From CBDBBY01 sp965205055 (GTDB lineage: Bacteria > Pseudomonadota > Alphaproteobacteria > Rhodobacterales > Rhodobacteraceae): DNA of 64,000 nt. The stretch's first letter is position 1; the number at the start of each line of letters is the position of its first letter. The notes under the pieces were generated by a model, which saw only the letters and a program-made list of their open reading frames with translations, was not told where the DNA came from and made no database searches. A program made the position numbers and the translations under genes. The DNA lies in NCBI GenBank assembly GCA_965205055.1, contig OZ242030.1:4588001-4652000 (forward strand), read 5' to 3'. Positions 17,689 through 24,959 of this stretch are shown here, in pieces.

Positions 17689-18593
17689 ATGGGCGCACTC
17701 TGCGACACCATCGGGATCAATTTCTCCAAAGTCCGCCGAACCAATCCGAGAATTGCCGAAGCGATCCACGTCCAATTGAACGGTGCGGAAACCGTTTTGA
17801 ACGTCTGAGCCGGAACCGGTTCGTACGAACCGCCCCATCTCAAAGTCACCACTGTCGAACCCTCCGAGGTGATGATCAATCAAAGGTTTCCAAGCGATGC
17901 ATTTGTCGTTCAAGCAAGTGCCGAAGAGTTGCCGTTCCGGGACAAATCTTTCGATGCCGCCCTTTCGATACTCGCCGTTCATCATTGGGCCGGTTTCCGG
18001 AAAGGTCTTGCGGAAATGCGGCGTGCACGCGCGGCAAGATCGTGATCCTGACCTTCGATCCATTGAATGCAGACTTCTGGTTGCTGGACTATCTCCCGTC
18101 GATTGAAGGGTAGATCGAAAACAGATGCCCCTCTTGTCGAATTTTGAAAATGCGCTCGGTCCAGTCGACCGCATTGAAGTTCCTATTCCGCACGACTGCG
18201 TCGATGGCATGCTATGCGCATATTGGCGTCGTCCCGCGGCCTATTTGGATCCGGAAATTCGCGGGGCAATATCCACATTCTCGAAAATCGGCAACTTGGA
18301 GGGGGTGCGTCCCATTTTTTGGGGTGAGGAGGGAGAGGCGCCGCTGATCGAAAGCGGGGCCACCGCTATGACCGCCTTCAAATGCTGCATCAAAAATAAT
18401 CGTTGGGCTGAATTTTTTGATTGGAGGGATTGTCGCGCTGCGGTCTGCCCAAAAAATGGGATGCACCCACTTGGAGGAACCTCTGGAACGTTTGGAGGAC
18501 GATATTCGAAGCGGAAGGTGGGAGAGAAAGCACCGCTGGCTGCTCGAAAAGGATGCGTTGGATTTGGGCTGCCATCTAGTGGTGACGCGATAG
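17689..18593 (+). pseudogene. Broken class I SAM-dependent methyltransferase gene
   Basis: Reading across frames gives a recognisable methyltransferase: a start at ATG 17689; NV then a TGA at 17806-17808 in place of Gly in the SAM motif (stop-AGTGSYEP); LPFRDKSFDAALSILAVHHW; and after a frameshift near 18030, KIVILTFDPLNADFWLLDYLP. A TAG at 18111 and a further frameshift follow, then ALGPVDRIEVPIPHDC. The reading is then interrupted by a 166-bp insertion at 18303-18468, after which it resumes as LEEPLERLEDDIRSGRWERK and ends DLGCHLVVTR at a TAG (18591-18593). At least two stops, two frameshifts and one insertion make it non-functional. The gene order of the pieces is intact, so decay is local. 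Confidence 0.88.
18303..18468. mobile_element. 166-bp MITE-like element with inverted ends and 9-bp target duplication
   Basis: The insert in the methyltransferase pseudogene starts GGGTGCGTCCCATTTTTTGG and ends with the complement of GGGTGCATCCCATTTTTTGG, giving about 22-bp terminal inverted repeats with very few mismatches. It is flanked by the direct repeat ACTTGGAGG at 18294-18302 and 18469-18477, the target-site duplication; removing the element and one copy restores the host reading. It is too short to encode a transposase, so it is non-autonomous. Related degenerate copies lie near 31850-31995 and 19345-19425. Confidence 0.85.
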
Positions 18594-18919
18594 GAAATCG
18601 CGACCGCGCTTTTGCGCCTGTTGAGCCGATAGGAATCACTTCAGCATCGAATAGGGTTTGACAACGCCAATGACAGGATCTGGCGGAGTCTCGACTTGGA
18701 TGCGCAATAGTCGAAGAAAAGTCGAACTGCCTCTGCCATTTGGGCTTCCCGGTTCGATCAATTGCAAAGCAGCGCAGGTGTTGACCAAAACACTCTCCGG
18801 AAACCCGGGGTGATTCAAAATTTTGCAGTTTCAATCGCTCTCAACTGCACTTGAACGTTTCTTCTGCTTGGATCCAGCAGATTTCTGTTCAGGTTGAGGT
18901 GCGTTTGTCACGGGCAGTG
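18594..18919. other. Interval without recognisable gene
   Basis: About 325 bp between two decaying genes. On the minus strand the reading MQDSETLKAPDLRTLLRLRQ (start near 19030) runs into it as far as 18889 and could be a frameshifted tail of the gene fragment to its right. Nothing else is identifiable. Confidence 0.35.
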
Positions 18920-19420
18920 TCAAGCTGCGTGATAGTCCCCTTTTCCCCAATATCTTCCGTATGCTGTTCTTGGCGCAGCCTCAACAGCGTCCTCAGATCC
19001 GGGGCTTTCAACGTCTCCGAGTCTTGCATGTTCGTCGTCCTCTCGATTCTTTCGGCTGAATTTGTTCGCATTCATGGATTGCCTGCTTGACAGAAATTGA
19101 TACGGTTTCCGCCCTTCGGAGACCGAGTAATCGGGCAGCCTGGCTCCGTTACCGAGCTCTTCCTCCAAACGCTTTCCTGTTGATGTCTGTTCAAGTACCG
19201 TATGGAACCACTCGCTTGCCTCTTTCCGATCAATCACGTACCCGTGAGTGGGATATGCCGTTAACATCGAATTTAATTTTCTTGCCTCAATGTTTTTGCC
19301 TTCAGACAGCAATCGCACCATAATGGCCTGCAGGGCTTTCGTGTGTGGACGCCCGCTGCGATACGACAAGCCCTCCATTCGAGTAGGTCGGACCAACGCA
19401 AATTCTCGAGGCAGCCGCGG
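18920..19420 (-). pseudogene. Truncated uncharacterised gene (EGLSYRSGRPHTKAL protein fragment)
   Basis: On the minus strand an open reading of about 159 codons (first codon candidate TTG at 19396) gives MVRPTRMEGLSYRSGRPHTK and later MLTAYPTHGYVIDRKEASEW, which looks like real coding sequence. The frame upstream meets a TAA within about a dozen codons (IEIPRLPREFAL precedes), and downstream the more natural reading switches frame (DSETLKAPDLRTLLRL). It is therefore probably the middle or C-terminal part of a larger gene that has lost its start. The family was not recognised. Part of its 5' end overlaps sequence related to the small repeat element. Confidence 0.4.
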
Positions 19421-19425
19421 AATTT
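19345..19425. repeat. Degenerate relative of the small repeat element (third copy)
   Basis: The stretch CGACAAGCCCTCCATTCGAG followed by a GGACCAACG block aligns with the inner part of the 18303-18468 element read in reverse (CGACAATCCCTCCAATCAAA, then CCCAACGATT) and with the 31850 copy (CGACACGCCCTCCTATCAAG, then GGCCAACGATT). The terminal repeats are not recognisable here. It may be an old insertion, or the source sequence from which the small element arose. Confidence 0.4.
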
Positions 19426-19510
19426 CAATTTAGGCGCTGCGCGACACCGAACTGGCCAGCACGATTTCGTGAGATTAATCAAAATTCACTTGCGCCGAAA
19501 TCCCTTGTGC

Positions 19511-20679
19511 TAGTGGTCGATTTCAGTCATTTGATACCCTCTTTGGCGTGCGGCGATCAGCCGGCTCCGGGCTGGCCGTCCATTTGAACGGCTTCGCTTC
19601 CTTCCCGTTGTGCAGCGCGATGAACTCCTCGATCGCCGCCATGAGATCCTCGAGGGAATCGTAGACGCCGCGCCGGAGACGGCGGTTGGCCAGTTTCCCG
19701 AAGAAGCCCTCGACCGCGTCCGTCCAGGAGCAGGAGGTCGGCGTGAATTGGAGGGTCCAGCGGGGATGGTCCGCAAGCCACTCCAAGACGGCCTTGTGCT
19801 TGTGGGCGGAGTCGTTGTCCAGGATGGCGTGGATATCCTGCCCGGCGGGCGCCGCCTTGTCGACCTGCTCGAGGAACGCGATGAACTCCTGGTGCCGGTG
19901 GCGCTCGGAGTGGCTGCCGATGACCGTCCCGTCCAGAATGTTCAGCGCCGCGAACAGCGTCGTGGCGCCGTTCCGCTTGTCCTCGTGCGTCATCGTGGCG
20001 GGCCGTCCCGGCTTCATCGGCAGTCCCTTCTGCGTCCGCCCGAGCGCCTGGATCCGCGTCTTCTCGTCGATCGACAAAACCACCGCGTGGTCCGGCGGAT
20101 CCATGTACAACGCAATGACGTCATGGGTTTTCTCCGCGAACTTCGGATCGGTCGAAACCTTGAATTGCCGCACCTTGTGCGGCGCGAGCCGGTGGCGGAC
20201 AAGGATGCGGTGCGCCGTCGCCGGCGAGACGCCGACCTCCTTCGCCAAGGCGCGAACCGTCCAGTGCGTCTCCCCGTTCGGCGGACGGGTCGGCGCAAGC
20301 TCCAAAAGCTTGCGGACCTTCTCCTCGGGCACCGGCGGCGTCCCCGACTTGCGCGTCTTGTCGCGAAGAAGGCCCTCGACCCCCTCCTCCATGAACCGCC
20401 TCTGCCAACGCCAGACCGTCGGCTTCGACGCGCCGGCGCCCTCCGCGACCGCCATCGTTCCCAAGCCGTCGTCCGTCAGAAGGATGATCCGCGCCCGGCG
20501 CGCGTGCTTCGTCCGGCTGTTGCCGCTGTTCGCAATCTTCTCGAGCCGCCCGCGCTGCTCGTCCGAAACATCGAAATCCACTCCCGTCCGCATCGTCCCG
20601 CCTCTCGCTTGTCTCGCGCCTGCTCCGCGCCGTTCTCGCAAGCCTTGTATCGGAATCTAGTGGGGGAAACAAGCCACTA
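19511..20679. mobile_element. IS630-family insertion sequence
   Basis: The element carries one transposase gene (minus strand) and is bounded by CTAGTGG-type ends: CTAGTGGTCGATTTC at the left (from 19510) and, reversed, CTAGTGGCTTGTTTC at the right (to 20680). Both ends abut TA, the target duplicated by IS630/Tc1-mariner elements. Inner end identity is imperfect. It separates the decaying gene fragment from the lipoprotein gene. Confidence 0.75.
19523..20593 (-). CDS. IS630-family transposase
   Basis: A DDE transposase of about 356 residues. N-terminal helix-turn-helix regions are seen in RTKHARRARIILL and SKPTVWRWQRRFMEEGVEGL; a second HTH is in VGVSPATAHRILVRHRL. The catalytic triad blocks are SIDEKTRIQAL (first Asp), AILDNDSAHKHKAVLEWL (second Asp) and DAVEGFFGKLANRRLRRGVY (Glu). 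The start MRTGVDFDVSD at 20593 is preferred; the longer frame to 20641 adds a non-conserved Arg/Gly-rich leader. It is uninterrupted, so probably active or recently active. Confidence 0.9.
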   Translation of the reverse strand: MRTGVDFDVSDEQRGRLEKIANSGNSRTKHARRARIILLTDDGLGTMAVAEGAGASKPTVWRWQRRFMEEGVEGLLRDKTRKSGTPPVPEEKVRKLLELAPTRPPNGETHWTVRALAKEVGVSPATAHRILVRHRLAPHKVRQFKVSTDPKFAEKTHDVIALYMDPPDHAVVLSIDEKTRIQALGRTQKGLPMKPGRPATMTHEDKRNGATTLFAALNILDGTVIGSHSERHRHQEFIAFLEQVDKAAPAGQDIHAILDNDSAHKHKAVLEWLADHPRWTLQFTPTSCSWTDAVEGFFGKLANRRLRRGVYDSLEDLMAAIEEFIALHNGKEAKPFKWTASPEPADRRTPKRVSND

Positions 20680-20719
20680 GAAGTCGAAATACAACGCATG
20701 ATCCGTTAGGAGAATAATC

Positions 20720-21133
20720 ATGACTTCAAGAATTTCACTGATTGCTGCCGTCTTTGCCGCAGGTTCTTTGACTTCTTGCAGCGACGATATGACCAGAGTA
20801 AGCTCATACGAGGCCGACACTGAGCGCGTTCTTGCTGCATCTGCGGATATGCCACCTCTTGCTGCATTTGCGGATAAGCCCCCTGTTGCTGCATTTGCGG
20901 ATAGTGGCTCCCCCGCAGGCATTGGCTTCCAAGGCGCTTCGTATTCGTCGTCGATGGAAACTTCTCAAGAACCAGCCGCCCCGGCCGCGCCTCCAATCCC
21001 CGATAGAATGACAAGAAACGTAGTGGACGGCATTTGCGAAGGGACAACTTGCATGGGCAACGATCCTTCACCGGCAGAATTGGCCGGTTACTCAGGAATT
21101 GATGATTTCGTGTCAGCCACGAATGATCAATGA
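20720..21133 (+). CDS. Small predicted lipoprotein
   Basis: A 137-residue protein with a clear lipoprotein signal (MTSRISLIAAVFAAGSLTSC; lipobox LTSC, Cys20). It is preceded by TAGGAGA seven bases before the ATG. The mature part has a short internal repeat (PPLAAFAD, then PPVAAFAD), a Pro/Ala-rich stretch and a C-terminal region with two Cys (DGICEGTTC). No family was recognised. It follows the IS630 element directly, so its promoter may have been disturbed or supplied by the insertion. The nearby Slam-like gene makes it a possible surface-exported cargo, which is inference. Confidence 0.65.
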   Translation: MTSRISLIAAVFAAGSLTSCSDDMTRVSSYEADTERVLAASADMPPLAAFADKPPVAAFADSGSPAGIGFQGASYSSSMETSQEPAAPAAPPIPDRMTRNVVDGICEGTTCMGNDPSPAELAGYSGIDDFVSATNDQ

Positions 21134-21157
21134 AATAGTCGCCTTCCGCGCCGAGTC

Positions 21158-21308
21158 TTAAATCGTTTCGACGATGAGAGCGCAATTCATGGAATCCGCA
21201 GGCATCACTTCGAGTCTGCCGAATCTTGTGCAGTTGCGCCGACAACCCTTGAGTCTGCGGAACAACCGTTCGGCCTTGTTCCGCAGCTCGCGGAATCGGC
21301 GGTCTTAG
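21158..21308 (-). pseudogene. C-terminal remnant of an IS5-like transposase
   Basis: The minus strand reads FRELRNKAERLFRRLKGCRR followed by a CTRF-type segment and ends at a TAA (21158-21160). This corresponds to the R-N-x-x-E-R-x-F-x-R-L-K-x-x-R-R-x-x-T-R end of IS5/IS1182-like DDE transposases, which carries the catalytic Glu. The rest of the transposase is not recognisable upstream. Confidence 0.5.
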
Positions 21309-21874
21309 TCCCGCCGGGCTTTCGGGTCAGCCTTCATCCGTGTGGACCTGCCAGCCGAAAGGGCTGGCAATCACTGCATCCGGCCGATTGCCGAGATCAT
21401 GCGGATCTGCGTGCTCCTCACGCCGCATGTCTTGCCGACGCATTGCGGCCCTTTTCTGTGCCCGCCGCCGCGGCCAATGCATTTTCCGCCCTTGTCGATC
21501 GGATGTTGCCGCTTCAACGGGACGAGCGGCCGATCAGGCATGCAGTCGAGGACGCAGGCGCATGGGACCCCCGAACAATCGCATGGATACTGAACCGCTC
21601 AGCCTCTCCAGGCGGTTGATACTTTCCCCGCATTGGCCAATGATCGGCACTGCCGAACTGAGGCGCGGAATCGGTCACGGAGCTGCCATCCGACAAGGGC
21701 GCAAGGAAGGATTTCCGAGCATCGGAAAATCATTCGATCCATCCAACTGCAGGTGAAACATGGACGTTCGCCGGGTCGCGGCTGGATGCGAGCCCAAATT
21801 CAGACTCCTTCAGGAGCAGCGCGTCGCGGAACATCTCGCGCGCAATTTCAAAGCTTTTGCCGGACTCGAGGTAA
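21309..21874. other. Interval with no recognisable gene; probable insertion-sequence debris
   Basis: About 565 bp lying upstream (on the minus strand) of the IS5-like fragment. Short open frames on both strands have no family resemblance. A small perfect hairpin (TGCCAGCC, 5-nt loop, GGCTGGCA) is at 21349-21369. It is likely eroded mobile-element sequence. Confidence 0.4.
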
Positions 21875-22540
21875 TCATGTGTTTCCAAAAGCTCGGGAAT
21901 CCGGCGCCAGCCCTTCCAAGCTCTTCAACCAACCGTTGAACCGCGGGCATTCCGAGCGGATCTTCGTCAATCCCGCCGCCCGCGCAACCGACAGGCCGTC
22001 ACGGCGTTTGCGGTATCCTTGCACTGAATTCAAAATTCGCTTGCTCGGCGCGCTTTCCGGATGGTCGTTGATATCTTCGGGCGTCTCGAATTGTCGGCGG
22101 ATATCCGAAAGTGCCGCGATTTCATGCTCCGCCACATGTTCAATTGCCCCGAATGCAAACGTGTCAGAAAACAGCAGCCCCTCGAACTCGTGCCTCTGAA
22201 CATACGGGAACACCCGTTTTGTGCCGAGATTGTTTCTATGGATTTCCTGACCGAGATCTTTCTCCAAACCCTCAACCGACCGCTCTCCCTTGTCCTTAAA
22301 GCCGTAGTAATCGACCAGCGACGTTACGGCGTTGAAATTCCAGCTTAAATTAACCATGTCCGATACGAGTTTTTCAAAGCTGACGTTGCCGCCGCCGGCA
22401 TTGCAACCGCTGGCGCTTCTGGCGCGGTGGATCCGAATAGCAAACGGGTAGACTCCCAATGGACACAAATGATTGGCGAGAACTTCATTGACGAACCCTT
22501 CATCCGTCTGGCCCTCCACTGAAATGGCGAGCCGAATCAA
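21875..22540 (-). CDS. DUF4276 family protein (TOPRIM-like), partner of an AAA ATPase
   Basis: A 221-residue protein. It begins MIRLAISVEGQTDEGFVNEVL, the conserved E-G-x-T-D/E start of DUF4276; later blocks are SLVDYYGFKDKG (about 75-86) and RHEFEGLLFSDTFAFGAIE (about 115-133). The acidic residues fit a TOPRIM-like nuclease fold, although activity has not been shown from sequence. The start overlaps the stop of the ATPase gene by 4 bp (ATGA at 22537-22540, minus strand), so the two form one unit. Comparable ATPase plus TOPRIM-type pairs (for example OLD and PARIS) act against phages. Confidence 0.8.
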   Translation of the reverse strand: MIRLAISVEGQTDEGFVNEVLANHLCPLGVYPFAIRIHRARSASGCNAGGGNVSFEKLVSDMVNLSWNFNAVTSLVDYYGFKDKGERSVEGLEKDLGQEIHRNNLGTKRVFPYVQRHEFEGLLFSDTFAFGAIEHVAEHEIAALSDIRRQFETPEDINDHPESAPSKRILNSVQGYRKRRDGLSVARAAGLTKIRSECPRFNGWLKSLEGLAPDSRAFGNT

Positions 22541-23661
22541 GGACGGCCCCCTATCAAGTTCTTTTGCCAGAGCTCGCCCGTCGTGTATTTTTCCAGCCAG
22601 TGCCGGTACTCTCTTTTGTCGTGCCTAAGAATCCTCGTCCGCCCGTCCTTCAACTCCAGAACGTGGATTTCGTCGAAGTCGAACTCGTCGACCAGCAGGG
22701 GCGACTGGGTTGCAACGATGACCTGCCGCTCCTCTGCGAGCGCTTTGATCATGTCTCCGACCAAGGCGATGGCGGAAGGATGCAACCCCAGCTCCGGTTC
22801 ATCCATGAGCAGCACGTCGGGGAGCATCTCGGGCGGGAGGTTCAACAGCGTCACCAGCGCGAAGAGGCGCAGAGAGCCATCCGATGTCAGGTTGGGGCCG
22901 AAAGTCTTGTTCATGCCCTTCGCCTTCCATTGAAGCAAAACCGCCCTTGCGTCCTCTTCAATTTGAAACCGATCGAAATTCGGCAGACATCGCCCGATAT
23001 AGTCGCAAATGGATTCGAAACGGCGCGAATATTCGCGTTCCAGACGAAGCAAGATTGCGGCCAAGTTCCCGCCATTGGACAAAAGGTAGTTGTTTTCTGT
23101 CGGATCACATTTCGTCATGAACGCAGAATTGAAAGAGGTGTCGTGAAACTGATAAGCGGAGCAACGCCGCAAAAGATGGACAAGCACTCCTGCAGCTTTC
23201 CGTTCGAAGTCGACGGATTTGTCCGACTGTCCGGCTTCAACGATTTTCGCCTCAACATGACTTGTTCCAAGTTCCTGCCAAGGTGCCTCGGAGCCGGATC
23301 CAACGCGGGTGAATCGAAATGCCTCATCCACAAACTGGAAACGGTCCGGCTGCGCGTATTCAAGCGTGAATCGATAATCGTTGCGTCCGGACTCCGTCCG
23401 TATGGCCAGCTGGGCTTCCATCCGCAGGCTGGTTTTGCTGCCGCCGAACAACTGATCGTCGGCGCCGCCGTAGCGCTGAACGAACTCGTTCAAGCGACGG
23501 ACGCGGATCATCCAGCTCATCATCTCGAAGAAGCGAACGAGATTGGATTTTCCAGAACCATTTGCGCCGATCAGCACTGCGGCACGAGGCATGTCGCCGA
23601 TCTCGACGTCGGCTAGAGATCGAAAACCTTTAACGCGAAGAGACTCGATGAAATTCGGCAT
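22537..23661 (-). CDS. AAA family ATPase (RecF/OLD-like), first gene of a two-gene module
   Basis: A 374-residue ATPase of the AAA_21/SMC-like class. Walker A is GANGSGKSN (32-40), the ABC-type signature SDGSLRL (about 260-266) and Walker B VLLMDEPELGLHP (283-295), followed by VIVATQSPLLVDEF. Residues 42-230 form the insertion arm between the two halves of the ATPase core. There is no nuclease domain of its own; the TOPRIM-like part is supplied by the overlapping DUF4276 gene. It is likely the sensor/energy component of a defence pair. Confidence 0.85.
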   Translation of the reverse strand: MPNFIESLRVKGFRSLADVEIGDMPRAAVLIGANGSGKSNLVRFFEMMSWMIRVRRLNEFVQRYGGADDQLFGGSKTSLRMEAQLAIRTESGRNDYRFTLEYAQPDRFQFVDEAFRFTRVGSGSEAPWQELGTSHVEAKIVEAGQSDKSVDFERKAAGVLVHLLRRCSAYQFHDTSFNSAFMTKCDPTENNYLLSNGGNLAAILLRLEREYSRRFESICDYIGRCLPNFDRFQIEEDARAVLLQWKAKGMNKTFGPNLTSDGSLRLFALVTLLNLPPEMLPDVLLMDEPELGLHPSAIALVGDMIKALAEERQVIVATQSPLLVDEFDFDEIHVLELKDGRTRILRHDKREYRHWLEKYTTGELWQKNLIGGRP

Positions 23662-24158
23662 GTTCTGTCCTCATTTATCCCTCAACGGGCATCGCTTCAT
23701 GCGACTCATCTTCCGGCCGTCGCCAATGACGCAAAAACGACGCCCGGCCTCCTCGGGTCGACGCGCAGACGAAAGATTCTTGCTCCCGCCGAAGGAATGC
23801 CTCGCGAAATATCCCGCGCGGAGGCCAGCTTTTTGCTGTCGCATTTTGAACTTGGTGGCACCGAACCCTTCGTGCCGGAGTAGGCGGCCTTTACTGCGCA
23901 TAATCGTCAAAGCGAAAGAAATAAAGAGTTTCAGAAATCTTGATCGCCCGTCAAATGCTGCACCGCTGTCGGACGGAACAGCCGCCGACAAAGCCGGTGC
24001 CGTCTTGTGAAACTCGGGCCCGGAGAATACGCAAACGATCTCGTAGACTCAGGAAATGCCGCAGCTCAATCTGGGGCCTTTACTCTAGCGTTCAATCCTG
24101 ATCTACGCCAAGTGATTGTTATGAAATGTTTATCGGAAAAAATGTCGAATTCAGCGCG
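23662..24158. other. Interval of about 500 bp without a recognisable gene
   Basis: This lies upstream of the ATPase gene and downstream of the CaiD-like gene. Short frames on the minus strand (for example containing RKMSRMKRCPLRDK) have no start signal or family resemblance. It probably contains the promoter of the ATPase/DUF4276 pair. Confidence 0.4.
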
Positions 24159-24959
24159 CTATCGGCCGCGCCATACGGGTTCGCGTTTTTCCGCGAATGC
24201 TTTCGCGCCTTCGATCTGGTCTTCGCTGGAATAAAGGCGATCGACCGTCGCGAGTTGCCGTTTCGTGACTCGATTCAAAGCGTCCTGAAACCTCATGTCT
24301 TCGGCTTCGCGCACGATTTCCTTGATCGCGGCATAAACGAGCGGCGGGCCGCTCTCCAAAAGCCGGGCAAGGTCCCAAGCCTTCTCTCGCAAATCTTCAG
24401 CGTTGACGATTTCTTTCACCAGCCCCCATCCGCGGGCTTCCTCCGCGTTGAACCAGCGCCCGGTCAGCAGGAGGTCCATGGCGGCATGGTAGGGAATCCG
24501 TTTAGGCAGCTTGATCGAGGCCGCGTCCGCTACCGTTCCGGATCGGATTTCCGGCAGGGCGAATGTCGCCGTCTTGCTTGCAATCAGCAAATCGCACGAC
24601 AAGGCGAGCTCCAGCCCGCCGCCGCAGCAGATCCCGTTGACCGCGCAGACGATCGGCTTGTTCATGTTTCCCAGTTCCTGCAGGCCTCCGAAGCCGCCGA
24701 TTCCGTAGTCCCCATCCACGGCGTCTCCTTCAGCCGCCGCTTTGAGATCCCATCCGGCGCAGAAGAAGCGTTCCCCTTCCGCTCTCAGGATGGCCACGCG
24801 CATGTCGGGATCGTCTCTGAACTCGGCGAAAACATCGCCCATGATCCGGCTGGTCGCCAAATCGATGGCGTTCGCCTTGGGCCTGTTCAGACTGACTTCA
24901 AGAATGCCGCCGGATTTGCGCAAGCCCAAGGGCGACGGAACTTCTTCATTCATTTTCAA
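24159..24959 (-). CDS. Enoyl-CoA hydratase/isomerase family protein, carnitinyl-CoA dehydratase-like
   Basis: A 266-residue crotonase-fold enzyme. The oxyanion-hole regions are FFCAGWDLKAAAEGD (about 65-79) and AVNGICCGGGLELALSCD (about 109-126). The GDYGIGGFGGLQEL segment resembles CaiD-type carnitinyl-CoA dehydratases. It is the last gene of a three-gene operon and overlaps the CoA-ligase gene by 14 bp. The probable role is hydration/dehydration of a beta-hydroxy or crotonobetainyl-CoA ester; carnitine itself is inferred only from similarity. Confidence 0.82.
   Translation of the reverse strand: MKMNEEVPSPLGLRKSGGILEVSLNRPKANAIDLATSRIMGDVFAEFRDDPDMRVAILRAEGERFFCAGWDLKAAAEGDAVDGDYGIGGFGGLQELGNMNKPIVCAVNGICCGGGLELALSCDLLIASKTATFALPEIRSGTVADAASIKLPKRIPYHAAMDLLLTGRWFNAEEARGWGLVKEIVNAEDLREKAWDLARLLESGPPLVYAAIKEIVREAEDMRFQDALNRVTKRQLATVDRLYSSEDQIEGAKAFAEKREPVWRGR

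Noticed and set aside
19610..20680. A 356-codon plus-strand frame across the IS630 element.
   Set aside because: It lies antisense to an intact transposase with all catalytic blocks and has an Arg/Val-rich chance composition.
22564..23616. A 350-codon plus-strand frame opposite the AAA ATPase.
   Set aside because: Shadow of the ATPase, which has intact Walker motifs on the minus strand.
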